Positions 40,291-57,600 of a DNA stretch of 64,000 bases are shown piece by piece. Below the pieces are notes generated by a model, which was not told where the DNA came from, searched no databases, and saw only the letters and a list, made by a program, of their open reading frames with translations. Within the stretch, counting starts at the first letter, position 1, and each line of letters begins with the position of its first letter. Both the position numbers and the translations under genes were made by a program. The stretch comes from Ceratotherium simum simum. Its lineage: Eukaryota; Chordata; Mammalia; Perissodactyla; Rhinocerotidae. The DNA lies in NCBI RefSeq assembly GCF_000283155.1, contig NW_004454283.1, positions 103,658 through 167,657 on the forward strand, given 5' to 3'.

Positions 40291-42454
40291 AGTAATACAG
40301 GCTTGTTTTAAAAGATTTAGACAATATAAAAGCAAATAAAGAAGCAAGTAATAATCATGCAAAAATTCCACTCCACCTGGAGAGGACCACTGTTGTAAAT
40401 CTCAGTATGTTTCCTGGCATGATGCACAAAAAACCATTCATTAATTTACTTAGCCGATATTTGGTGAGTGCCAATACACAGAGGGCAGCATGACAGGCAG
40501 GGTCGCTGTTCTCAAAGCCGTGGAGATGGGTGTGTGGTGTGTATTTTACAGACGTGAGAGCCCACGACGTACTTTGACTTTTAGCTTATGTTTACTGGAT
40601 GTTGCTCTTTTCTTGTCGATATGTGTCAGTCCTCACCCTCATGTTTCATGACCACAGGAATTCCCACTTCCATTGAGCTCACTGTTACACATTTGGGTTG
40701 TTGACACATTTTCACTATTATAAACAACACTGCAGAGAATGCTCTGGTGCCTCACTGCTCTGGTGCCTCACCGTGACACCCGGTGCTCTCAGTGGGATGC
40801 TGGGCGAAAAGCCTGGTCCTTCTAGGCGTTTGGTGCCCATTATCAGTGGGCCCCCAAAGGCCAGGCCTCCCCCAGCATTGCTGGAGAGCGGTGGGCACGC
40901 TCTGACGACTCTGGGCTCTGAGCCCACGGAAGCCTTCCCTCCTGCACGTCTAGTCTTAGTTGTCTCTTCCTCACCTTTATTATTACTGTTTTAAACCGTT
41001 ACTCCCTGCCACCCCCCCAGAAAGAGAAAAGAAATGACTTATGCTTCCTGCTGTTCCAGCTCCAAGCTCTTGGTTTAAAGAGGGGTTGGGTTTTTCCAAA
41101 GTGTATGCCACGGAATACTAGTTCTTTGAGAACTAGTGGAAAATGCTGGGATTCACAGCGTTAAGCGAGCGTCTCCAGGTGGGGGAAGGGTGTGCCATGG
41201 TTCTCCCATTTGGGCATGACTGGTGTTCGAGAGATGTCTCAGGGGGCTGGTGTCCCCCAGAACGCAGTTCCAGGAGTTGTGGCTGGCCCAACCTGGGTAC
41301 CTCCAGTCACGGAGTGCCAGCAGCACTGAGAAGAGGGGCAGGATCCCTGCGCACTGACGTGAAAGCTAGCCAAGACCCACTGTCCAGTGAGAGAAGTGAG
41401 TTGTTTTCATGGGAAATTTTCCCACGCTCGAGCATGTCTTTCTACTCTTCTTGCCCACTCTGGCCACATGCCCCTCTTGCCCGCCCTCCAGGGAGCACAG
41501 GACAGAGCTGGGCGTCAGAGCAGCCTTTGGACCCGTGTCCAGGCCCCCTTTGGTGCTGAAGAGGGTGGGTGTGACATCTATTGAGCACCGACAGTTATCT
41601 TGTCAAGTCTTCACATTAACCCTTGGAGAGTGAGTCTGTGATGCCCAATTTACAGGGGAGAAACAGCGACCTGGCTGGTTCAGTCGCACACCCCGGGAGT
41701 GGAGGAGCTGCAGTCATAGCTTGTGATGGCTAATGCCGTGCTCTCTGCTGCTCTGGCCCCAGTGCTCCTCCTTTGCTGTGGGGCCTGGGGAGATCAGGGC
41801 AGAGTGCACAGCTGGTGGCGATGGGTAGGGCATGCATGTGGATTTCAGACAACCGTATCATTTTAGGGTCTTTACCATTTTCAACAGAGGGCACTGTTAT
41901 TCTCCTGCAGGCTGAATCCAGGCCTGTAGACGTGTTTACTTGGCTCACACAGTTGTTGTTGTTGTTTTTAATCAGGTGCCAACACTTAAAAATTGAGAGA
42001 TTTTACATGAAAATCTGGGTTTCTTTTGAAAACAGTCCAACCCTGGCCACAGTCCCACCTAGCCACAACCGGCTGGAGCTAACTAGCTGCTGTCTGGAGA
42101 GCGGACTCCTTACTCCTTCCCAGTTCCCACCTGGCCCTCTTTTTCATGGACAGTATCTGCCTGGCCCTGTGGGCATCTGAGCTTGAGAACTGCTGCCTCC
42201 CGGTACCTCTCTTATCTGATCTTCCTCAGGACTGCCGAGTGTAGTTGGCATAGTAGGCCTTATCATGCACACTTTACAGATGCGAGAACTGAGGCCCAGA
42301 GAGGGCGAGACTCGGGCAGGGCCCTGCAGGAATCAGTGCTGAGTTTGGCACTGAGCTCCGGGTGTGGGTCCAGAGCCTCTGCTCTTCCCCGGGGCCTGCT
42401 GCTTTTGGTCCTGGGCCATTTTACCAAGAACTCTGTCTCCTTCCCCCTGGGCAG

Positions 42455-42562
42455 ATGCTGACCTTCATCATGCTCGCTCGATTGGCTACTTTGTGTCCTG
42501 CGCCCGTCCTGCAGAGGGTGGACCGGCTCATTGAGCCACTCAGGGCCACCTGCACCGCCAAG
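42455..42562 (+). CDS. CAND2: CAND2 exon (penultimate coding exon)
   Basis: It starts after 'ccctgggcag' and ends before GTAAGC; 108 bp, 36 codons, no stop, in phase with both neighbours. It encodes '[18 protein letters not shown]' and then '[18 protein letters not shown]', a near-exact family match. Confidence 0.88.
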
Positions 42563-42689
42563 GTAAGCCCCCTGCCCAGCCCTGGGTGCACCTGCTGGGT
42601 CCTCAGCAGACCGTTCATAGTTACCATTTACCAAGAACCTCCCGCGGTACAGGTGGTGTATGAAGTGCTTCATTTGATTATTAGCGTCA

Positions 42690-42900
42690 CCTTATAAAGT
42701 ACTTATTCTTACCATCGTACACACAGGGGAACAGAGGCTCAGAGAGGTTAAGTTATTGACCAAGGCTACACAGCTAGTACACTGCAGAGCTGGGATTCAA
42801 ACCCAGCTTTATCTCTTTCTTTCATTCATTAAACATTTCCTGGGTGCCAGGCCTTGTGCAAGGTACTAGGGATGCAACATTGAACATGGTAGGCTCCCTC
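42690..42900. repeat. MIR/L2-like fragments in a CAND2 intron
   Basis: 'ggaacagaggctcagagaggttaag' and 'ctgggattcaaacccagc' (MIR, reverse) are followed by 'cattaaacatttcctgggtgccagg' (L2/MIR-like tail). A short (ATTG)n run follows at about 42,950-42,974. Confidence 0.6.
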
Positions 42901-43161
42901 CTCTCACATCCTAATTGGGAAACTGAGTCAGACTCTTAGACAGATAGAAATCATTGATTGATTGACTGATTGATATAGGGCAGAGTTGCTGCTAGACTGG
43001 AGTGCCTCAAGGGATCTGGGACTAAGGCCTCATGGAAAGCTGCAGTGTTGGGAACAGAGCCCCGCACACCCAGGGGTATCCAGGAAATTCTTGCTGAATG
43101 AAAGAACTAATTAGGGTTTTGGAAGGTTGGGAATTAACCAAAAAGAGGGCAGAGTATTTTA

Positions 43162-43364
43162 AAGATTTTATTTATTTATTTTTTCCCCCCAAAGCCCCAG
43201 TAGATAGTTGTATGTCATAGCTGCACATCCTTCAAGTTGCTGTATGTGGGACTCGGCCTCAGGATGGACAGAGAAGTGATGCCTCGGTGCGCGCCCAGGA
43301 TCCGAACCCGGGCCACCAGCATCGGAGCGCGCGCCCTTAACCACCAAGCCACGGGGCCGGCCCC
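43162..43364 (-). mobile_element. ERE SINE with perfect target-site duplication
   Basis: T-rich tail on the left, head on the right with 'ggatccgaacccgggccacc' and 'ccacggggccggcc'. A 15-bp repeat, gggcagagtatttta, flanks it at 43,147-43,161 and 43,365-43,379. It lies in the last CAND2 intron. Confidence 0.95.
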
Positions 43365-44944
43365 GGGCAGAGTATTTTAGATTGGAGCTTAAAGAGGATA
43401 CCTGTAGAGCAATGATTTAAGTAGCAAAATCTTTTCCAAAAAACTGAAATCTTATGTGGATGAAACAGATGAAATTAGTAATTTATTAATAGAAACCTGC
43501 CTTGTAAATTTCCATTTTTAACATACGCTTAGTATGAAGTTAATCAAAGAAAACAGTGGTTCTGCAGGGCCACTGAACTCTGGGCAGTCTCAGCGGCCAA
43601 ATAGTGTCCCATTTTCTTTGAACTGGACAGCATGGAGAAAAGTGCCAGTCACAGGGAGGAGCTGCCAGTGGCACTGCAGAGTCAGGAGACCCCTTCACTC
43701 ACTTTGATCTGAGGCCCACCCACACAAAAGCCAGTCAGTCTGGCTGCTGAGAGGATGCCGTGGTGATGAGAGCTTGTGACATCCACTTCCCCTCACCCAC
43801 AATTCTGAAACCTACCAAGCTCTGGAAACCAAAAGCTTTTTAGTAACTTGTTTGGCAACAAAACTTGACTTGAACTAGCATGAGGCTGTTTATAACTTTT
43901 ATTTCTCTCTTATTGTCATATTCATAATATTCTTAAATTTTTCATAAATTTAGTGGGGGGAATATTAATGTATTTGATTACAGAATATTGTACCAGACCC
44001 ATGTTATCTGTACAGTATCACTTTCCTAAAACCCCCCAAAATCCCAAATTTGAAAAGCACATCTGGCCCCAAGGGTTTCAGAGAAAGGGTAATGGACCTG
44101 TATTAAGTCATTAACCCTCATGGTAACTCTGTGAAAAGGAGGCTCTTATTTATAGATGGGGAAGTGAGGCTCAAAGAAGTGACCACCTGAAGTCACAGCT
44201 CTACAGAGCAGAGCCATTCAAACCCAGGACTGTCCAACCCCAACGCCAAGTTCTTAACCACTAGACTCTTTATGGAAGAGCCTAAGTGTTGTCTGGGCCA
44301 AGTCGTGGAGGGCCTTGAGAGGCGAGCAGGAGGAATCTGGACTTTATTCCATAAGCAGTGTGGGGGGGTTCCTGAGATTCTCTGAGTAAGTGGGAGAAGG
44401 TGGGGGATGGGGAAACAGAAAGCAGGCAAGGCAGTCTGGGGCGTTGATTCTCTAGCTGCCCTCTGCAGAACGGACTGCAGGGGCAGGGACTTGGGTGGGC
44501 GAAGAGGCCAGCTCGAGCCGGTCACAGTAATCCATTCATGCAGTTAAGTCACATGGTACCAAGAGCCTGTTTGCAGCACAGTAGATAAAGCTAAGTTGAT
44601 GCCTCCTGTCAGGGGAAGGAGACAATTAACTGAGCACTTTACAGCAATTGTCGCCATCAACTTATTTATTAACGAAAATGGGCAATTTAGATCAGCTTAG
44701 GTGACATGGGAGCTGATCTGAACAATAGAGAACCACCCTCTGAGGAAAGGAGCCAGTGTAAAAGCCCAGAGGTGGAGGAAGCCTTCAGGAGGCTGGAACC
44801 ACAGGAGCCCGAAGCAGGGGAGTGTGCGGTTTTAAGCTGGTGAGGATCACAGCTGGTCACGAGGAAACAAGGCCCAGTGAGGAGGCTGTGGTGCAAGGCC
44901 AGGTCAGTAAAGGACGGCTCGTTGTTCACTGTTTCTGGCTTTAG

Positions 44945-45172
44945 GTCAAAGCTGGTTCCGTGAAGCAGGAGTTTGAGAAGCAAGATGAACTGAAGCGCTC
45001 TGCGATGAGGGCAGTGGCCGCCCTGCTGACCATCCCTGAAGTGGGGAAAAGCCCCATCATGGCCGACTTTTCTTCTCAAATCCGATCCAACCCTGAACTC
45101 GCAGCCCTCTTCGAAAGCATCCAGAAGGATTCTGCTTCAGCCCCCAGCACAGACTCAATGGAGCTCAGCTAG
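44945..45172 (+). CDS. CAND2: CAND2 terminal coding exon
   Basis: It starts after 'ttctggctttag', in phase with the exon at 42,455. It encodes 75 residues beginning VKAGSV and ending '[12 protein letters not shown]', then TAG at 45,170-45,172. The C-terminus of CAND proteins wraps the cullin near its RING partner and is strongly conserved; '[14 protein letters not shown]' here is almost the same as in CAND1. It is intact, in contrast to the exon at 35,527. Confidence 0.9.
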
Positions 45173-46020
45173 TCCTCCCCCAGTCCCCAGGTGGGCCCTT
45201 ACTCAAGAGAAGGGGGCCTGCCCAAGTCTGAGGCCTCTACTTTTGCCCTTTCATCTCACTGGGGGCACTCCTGCTCCTGGTCGGGGTTTACAGTGTCTTC
45301 TCCAGGGACCCCAACTCAGGCCCCCAGCTCCGGAGCTACAAGGCTACCAGCAGTTGAGCCCTTTAACTCAGGACAGTCATTCAAACACAACACAGAGTTT
45401 CCATGACTCCCTCGAAGATGGATGTGTCTTTACACTGCCCTGGTCCCTTCAAACTGGGGAGGGCCTGCCTCACAACGTCCTAGGTAGTATTTAGAGATAC
45501 TCCCACGCTCACAGCTGCAGAGGGCTGGGAGGCAGCGTGCTGGCCTTCCTTCCCACTAGTAGCCCAGATTTACCACTCACACCACTCCAATTTCTTCACC
45601 TCACTTGATCTGATGTGCCAAAAATTAGTGCTTTGGCTGGGCACCTTAAAAACTCAGATAATTCTGAGATTCATATTTTAGAATTCAAAATGCTTTACTT
45701 CTAATTGGCAGTGATGAATCGGAAGTACGGGTTTTTTGCAGGGGGAGGTGGGTGCGGTAGGGAATTAGATCTAATGTTTTTTGTCCTAATTTCAAAACTC
45801 TCATGTAGCAAACCGGCAAAGAGGAGAGCACAAAGACAAGTTCAAACCACCTTTCACGTCACCCCACCTAGGCATAACCAGTTGGTTGGTGTCCTTCTGA
45901 GGAAGGTTTTGAACATGTTGTTTCTAGTTTTTAGTATCGAGGACACAGAGATATTAAGCAACAGGCCAGAGAATTTTCTGTGCTATCCCAGGCTAATAAA
46001 GGAGAGATCCTAAATTGTCA
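45173..46020 (+). other. CAND2: CAND2 3' untranslated region
   Basis: It extends from the stop codon to an AATAAA at 45,995-46,000; cleavage is expected roughly 10-25 bp later. No other frame of note is present. About 1 kb separates it from the converging RPL32 3' end. Confidence 0.55.
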
Positions 46021-47059
46021 CTGTTGTCTCTGCACAATTCCTCTCCCCAATAGAGCACTATCAGTCTACCTCCCAAGTCAATTTACAGAAATCACGGAAA
46101 TGACCAACAATTTACTCAACAACTGTTTCCGACTAGGTTTTGAACAGGTGGTCGTCAACCTGTAAGACATGTGTCTACTGAACTAAGGGACTTATGTAGC
46201 ATCATGCCTAGCACACCAAGAAAACGATCAGTGTAGTATTTCTGCTCAGTTGACCAGGATAGTGAAAACGAAGACACCCGATAAGCATCGGTCTTGTACT
46301 AGAGTACCACATGCTATACCCATTGTGACCTACAGTGCCACTTAATACCATTTCTCGGAGAAGCGGTATCATAACCTTATCATTAAACCAGCTAAATTCT
46401 AGCTATTGTTGCTTAAGGTTTAGGGCTGTAGTTGAAAAGGGAGCTTGATTGTACCAATCAAGAGGCCCGTTACCATTACCATCAGTTAAGGATCCCACAC
46501 CTTCAGAAACCGTTCACTTCTGCCTGAAGCAGCAGGCTGGGGCGGGTCACAGGAGGGAGACTGGAAGACACTTTTAAGGCTGCTATTACGTAGTGGAGAG
46601 ATCTGTGTGTCATCCTGTTGTATATTTTTGGATAGAAGCTATAGGGTGCTATTCTGGCACCAAATAAGCATTTAAGGGAGTAAGAAAAAATTCATCTGGA
46701 TACTTTTGTGCACATGTTCTCAATCTTCACAAGAACCGCAGAGGGTAACTGTGACCCAGCTTTACAAACTGAGGCTAAGAGTGACTACTTGCTCCGAGCT
46801 GCAAGGTCCTTTAATCAAGGGTCTCAGAAACTACCTTGGTCTGAGGGCCAAGTCTCCCCCCTTTTCCCCAGCCCCAACTGGAGCCAACCAAGGCTGGTCT
46901 GGACACCTGAGGTCTGTGCCCTGTGAAGGACTGAGTATCCTTTACCAACTCCTTCCAAATGGAAGATTCCACAGAGCATCAACAGGCAAAAGAACAGTCC
47001 CTGTGACAAGCTGTCAAAGTAAGAAACTGAACAGTAAAACAAAGGGGGGAATGCCAGAT
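46021..47059. other. Spacer between the converging CAND2 and RPL32 3' ends
   Basis: No gene is recognised. The open frames at 46,706-47,152 on the plus strand run into RPL32 exon 4 on the opposite strand and are treated as chance. Confidence 0.5.
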
Positions 47060-51977
<4,918 letters not shown>

Positions 51978-52330
51978 AGGGCGAGGCGGCGCGCGAGGGC
52001 TGACGGGACTCAGCCCTCAGGTCCTGGCAGGGAACAGTGAGCGCTTCCGGCTCTCGGTCCTCCAAAGAAAATAGACACGCCAGAGAAGTAACAGCGAAAA
52101 AGTCGAGCGCTGCCTGTGTCTTCCTAGGGTGTAGTATCCGGGAGTAGTACTGAACATTTTTCATACTGCCGTTGGGACTGCCTAGAAAATTTGGAATTCT
52201 TTCTGAGCTTCTAGGACCTGATGGCGGGCATCCGCTTCCGCCATGAGTCGGTGCGGCTCCGCCGGAGAATAATCCAATTTTCAGATTATTTCCCCCGCGT
52301 TTCTTCTGCTCCAAAGTGCGCCTCTTAGTG

Positions 52331-54014
52331 GCCAAGAGGGAGCAAAACAAAGACTTCGAATGATTCCCTCACGTGAATTTAAACAGCAATGAAAGTATAA
52401 CAGCTGCCATCCAATGGGGTTTACTATCCTTCCCACTATTCTGAGGTGGTTCTATTATTTTCCCTATTTTACATGTGTAGAGAGTGAAGTTTGGAGATTT
52501 GAGTCCAAACATCCACACTTCTAACCGTTAGGATAAACTGCCTAGTTTTTCATTGTTCTTCTTGGTTTGTTTTGCTTCACTTTTGTTTTTAAGATTATTG
52601 TGAAAATCGAATTTCAGGAGGAAAAAATGCCCCTTGATTCCACAACTCGAACGTAATACAGGTGTCATCAGGGATCTTGACCAGGTAGTTCCAGGGGCCA
52701 GCTGGAGACAGAAGCTCAACGGATTGTGTTGCTGACTGAATGAGAAGCAAGAAGGGAAGGAAGGGAGTGTGGACAACTCCATGAGATTTGACTGTGAAGG
52801 GAAGGGGAGTTGGAGGAGACCAGAGAGGTGGGACGAAAAGTGAAGTGAAACGGCCTGTCCGAGGTGACACAGCTGGCAAGCAGGATTGAGACCAAAACCC
52901 CGCTGTGTCCGTGACTGTACCACACCTCACGGATCCTGCTTATCCTTCGGCCTGTGGGAAGTCAGATGGGCAGCCGAGCCCGGAGGCACTGTGCTAACAG
53001 CAGCCCACATGATGCGTGTTATGAAGGAAAAGCTTTTGAGGGGGTCAGGTGGGTGGATCAAGTGACGGGCTCATGACCAGAGAGCATGCTTCCAACTGTG
53101 AACGACCCTAGAGATTTGGAAGGAGTGACCCAAATGGCTCAGTCTTTGGGGGAGGAGGCACATGCTGTCAACTTCTTTCACAGAGGAAAGCACAGGGGTA
53201 CTGTGGGAGATCAAGATTTGGCCATCCTAAAATATATCTCTTTACCTTGATTATTTTCTCTGAGGGACATTTGATCTCCCGCTGCCGACCACTGGGCTTT
53301 TTCACTTTCAGCTTTCTGGAAAAGAAGATGACACAGGGAAGGTTGTCATGGCAGACAGGCCAGGTCCAGGGCTCCTTCTCAGTGGAGCAAACCAACTGTG
53401 ACCAGAGTGCAAGCGCAGAAATGCGCTAAGCACTTCAGTATCTCAGTCTTCGCTACAATTCCTTGTGGTAGGTTCTGTTGTCCCTTCTACCTTACCAAAG
53501 AGGACCCGGAGGCTTAGAGAAGCTAAGTCATTTCTCCAAGGTCACACAGTGAGCAAGTGGCAGAGTGCAGGCTCGACTTCCAATCTGCTGCCTCTAAACA
53601 CCAAACTCTTAAGTGTACACCATGTGTTCTCTGGAGGCATTTTAATGTGGGGTTCGGAGGATAGCCTCTGGAGCTGGCAGAGCTGGGGTCAAATCCCTGC
53701 TCCACCACTTAATAGGTGTGTGACTTTGAGCAAGATATTCAACTTTTCTGTACCTCAGTTCCTGTCTTGTAAAATAGGTATGCTAAAAGTAACTTCATAG
53801 GGGTGTTGAGAGGATGTACATGAGTTAACACACGAAAACACCCAGAGCGGGGTCTGCCTGACACTCTAACTGTTGTTTTAAGCCTCTCAGCTCCTGGGCA
53901 CTGAGTCCCAGATGCTGTGCTAGGAGCACCGTGCAAGCTGCAGAGTCCCAGGCATCTCCCTCCCACCCTCCCCTCTTCCAGAGTTAGGTGATCGCAACAA
54001 GCCTGATGAATTGC
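52331..54014. other. Spacer between the RPL32 promoter and the EFCAB12 3' end
   Basis: No gene is seen. A MIR lies at about 53,640-53,850 ('gctggggtcaaatccctgctcc', 'tgtgactttgagcaagatattcaac'). Other MIR-like traces occur at 52,435-52,530 and 53,490-53,590. Confidence 0.6.
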
Positions 54015-54660
54015 TCAAACCCCTTAAAGTACATTCTCTTTATTATTGTCGGCGTTTTCCTAGTGGAGAAGAGAGGGAGGCATCTTGTCAGGAGAGGCGA
54101 AGTCCAGGTTAACGGGGCCTCGGGGAGTAGCCCGGGTGCCACCACTGACCTCTGCAGGGCCCGACACCCAGCCCATGATCTGTGAAGGGGCCTCCCCTGT
54201 TTCTCTAAGGAGACCCTCTTTTTAATCTTTTCCAGAGAGCTTGAGATCGTGTCAGAATTGGTCAGGAGGGTAGCTGTGGGGGAGCTGAAGTGAGGAGGCT
54301 GCAGCCTGAGACATGCGCCAGGGTGACACTGGGGACTGGCCAGTCCATGATGACCAGTTGGGTTGGACATGCAGGGTTAGGACACAGACACTGGCACAAC
54401 GTGACACCCCATGTCTGTCAGTGTCCCAGCCCCTTCAGCCAAGGGGACAGCAGCAGGGCAGGAGCAAATGGCAGGGGAGAAAGGGGGTTTGACACTCAGC
54501 TTGTCAGTCGTCTTAGCCGCAGGCTCACTGCGGCCCTGGGGCCTGCTCAGGCCCAGATTCGGGCTGAAGCTCTTCAAGTCTGAGTAGTAGCCTCCAGGCT
54601 GCCGGATCCGGCACACCGGGTCCTTCTGGAAAAGGATCTTGTGTCCCGGGTACAGCAGGG
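54015..54660 (-). CDS. EFCAB12: EFCAB12 last exon (CDS 54,660-54,377, then 3' UTR)
   Basis: The acceptor 'ttgctgctcccag' precedes 54,660. The first two bases join the G left by the exon at 58,258 to make an Ala codon, followed by '[18 protein letters not shown]'. The stop TAA is at 54,379-54,377. The C-terminal 40 or so residues are low in recognisable features and may differ between species. AATAAA at 54,044-54,039. Confidence 0.8.
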
Positions 54661-57600
54661 CTGGGAGCAGCAAGAGCGATGTGGCCGGTCAGCCCAAGAC
54701 CCCTCTCCTCCCTGAACTTCCGGGGCAGAGGGGGACTTCTTTAAAAATAAATTCACATTTTTGTTTGATTTTTTCTTACATACGTTTTTCAAAACTTTCT
54801 ATATTTAAATGATTGCAGATTCACAGGAAGTTGCAAAAATAGTGCAGAGGGTCCCTTAGACCCTATCTCCAGCTTCCCCCAGTTGTGACATGGCATGTAA
54901 CTATAGTGTGATATCAGGAAACGGGGGTGGTACAATGCTGCTGAGTGGCCTACAGATGAGGGAGCTTCTTTCTAACCAGGTCAGCAAAGGCCCGAGGCAG
55001 GGAGCAGGCCCACCGTGCACCACCAGCCTGTGGGGCGTCCTGGTCAGGAGTCCCGGAAGGAGGAGGGGAGATGCACCAAGACTTCACCAGGTTAACTGAG
55101 ACCTGGCTGATGGCAGTTTCCTCCTTGTCTAGAATCAGTCGCACAGATATCCGCGGGAGACCTTTCTAAGAACTGCAGAACATAAAGAACACCGGGCCAG
55201 GTCTCCATCTTCCTGCAACTATTGAGCAGTGCTTATCCTAAGATGATAACACGCGAATAGCTCACGTTCTAGAAAAAGCGATGGAAGGTTACACTCCAGG
55301 TTATTAATGTTGGTTATTTGGGGGGAGGGCAGGGATTGTGCAGATGAGAAGAAAGGAGAGGGAAAGGGAGACATACAACATCAACATTTTAAAAAGGTAT
55401 TTTTTTATTTACCTGTATTACCTTTATATTTTATTTTATTTTTTTTGTGAGGAAGATCAGCCCTGTGCTAACATCTGCCAATCCTCCTCTTTTTTTTGCT
55501 GAGGAAGACTGGCGCTGGGCTAACATCCGTGCCCATCTTGCTCCACTTTATATGGGACGCCGCCACAGCATGGCTTGCCAGGCGGTGCGTCGGTGCATGC
55601 CCGGGATCCGAAACGGTGAACCCCGGGCCACCGCAGCGAAGTGCGCGCACCCAACCGCTTATGCCACCGGGCCAGCCCCTAAAGATGATTTTTAAAAGTA
55701 CATTTTAAAATATATATACATGATTTTTAAAAATGATTTACATGTGGGGCTGGCCCGGTGGCGCAAACGGTTAAGTGTGCGCGCTCCGCTGTGGCGGCCC
55801 GGGGTTCACCAGTTCGGATCCCGGGCATGCACCGACGCACCGCCTGGCAAGCCACGCTGTGGCAGCGTCCCATATAAAGTGGAGGAAGATGGGCACGGAT
55901 GTTAGCCCAAGGCCAGTCTTCCTCAGCAAAAAAAAGAGGAGGATTGGCAGATGTTAGGGCAGGGCTGATCTTCCTCACACACACACACACAGATTTACAT
56001 GAATAATTTTGTGTAAATGGAAAAGAAAAAGAGGTTTGAGAAAGAAGGGTCACTAAAATATTAATGGCAGTCAACTCAGGCTGGGGGGGATTTTTACTTT
56101 TATGTTTTTTAAAAAAATTGTGTTCAAGTATTATCTATAAAATAAGGGAGAGAAAAACAATAAAGCTATATTCTCTGGGAAGAGGAATATTACCATGATG
56201 TTCTAGAATTCTGGCCCATAAGCTTGAGGCCTGGAGTTGGAGCCCACCAACCTCGAGTCTACAACACAGACCTGGGAGTCCTGATGTTTGCACTTCTTTG
56301 CCCACAGCAGATCAGGCGTGTGTCATAAGGACAGCCAATGGATAGTGGCCAGGACAGTGGTGGACTAGAGTCTTTCCCATCTAGACCAATCAGAAGCCAA
56401 AGGAAGCCTGCCCACGGATGCTGCTCCTGTGTGCCCATGAATGTGAGATCCTGCAGAAGGTGAGGCTCACCCATGTACTGACCCAGAAGCTAGGAAAAGC
56501 CAGTGGTGGAGAGAATCAGTAGGGGCTTGATAGTCTGGTGGGGACAGACAAAGGGGGCACATCCAGAGGAAAGACCTAACCCACAGGAGCAGTGTGGGGT
56601 GCCTGGCTAGCCTGCCTGCATTTTAGAGGACATAGCTGCAGCTCCACCATTAGCCAAGACCAGGGGATGGAAACAATCAGGGAAGGAGAAAAAAAGGATG
56701 ATTTGGTGAAAAGTCAGTGTCCAGAGCTGCAGGATCTCCTGCTGTGGCTGCCCTCCCAGCCCAGGTGGGCAGCAAGCAGCCGCCAAGTGAGGGGTGTGCA
56801 GCAGGTGCGAGAGACAATGACCATTTAGGTTGGTTGGCCTGTGTTCCTGAAGGCCCTTGGCCACATCTCCCTGAATAGACCTGTTACGGGCTGAATTGTT
56901 TCCCCCAAATTCAAATGTTGAAGCCATAACTCCAGGAACCTCAGAATTTGTATTTGGAGGTAGGGCCTTTCAAGAGGTGATTAACCTAAAATGAGGTTGT
57001 TAGGGTGGGCCCTAAGCCAGTCTGATTGGTGTCCTTATAAGAGGAAATTTGCAGACACAGAGAGACACCAGGTACACTGGTGTCTATATTGAAAAGATCA
57101 TGTGAAGAGGCAGCAAGAAGGCAGCCACTTGCGCGCCAAGGAGAGAGGCCGCAGAGGAAACCAATCCTGCCGGCACCTTGATCTTGGACTTCTAGCCTTC
57201 AGAACTGTGAGAATATAAATGTCTGTGGTTTAAGCCACCCAGCCGGTGGTACTTTGTTCCAGAAGCCCTAGCAGACTAATACAAGACCCAAGGCCCTATA
57301 CATTTAGCACTTGTTCCTCTCCCTCTTGGGAAGAAGATGGAAATAATTAATTGTGACTGTTAACTCTTGTTCTCAGGGAAGTCACACCACTCTCTGTGTG
57401 CCCCTCTCTCAGAAAGCCACCTTTCCCAGTATGACCACAGTTCCTCCCTGCAAAGGTCCTATGGGAAAACCTCTTCCCTCAAGTGCAGTTGCTCCTTCAT
57501 GTTTTTAAAGCACAGTGAGGGACCTGCCCATTAAATTTATAAATTCATAAATTCATAAATCTGGGATGCCGGCATTGCTGCGTGGTCATCGGGAGCTGGG

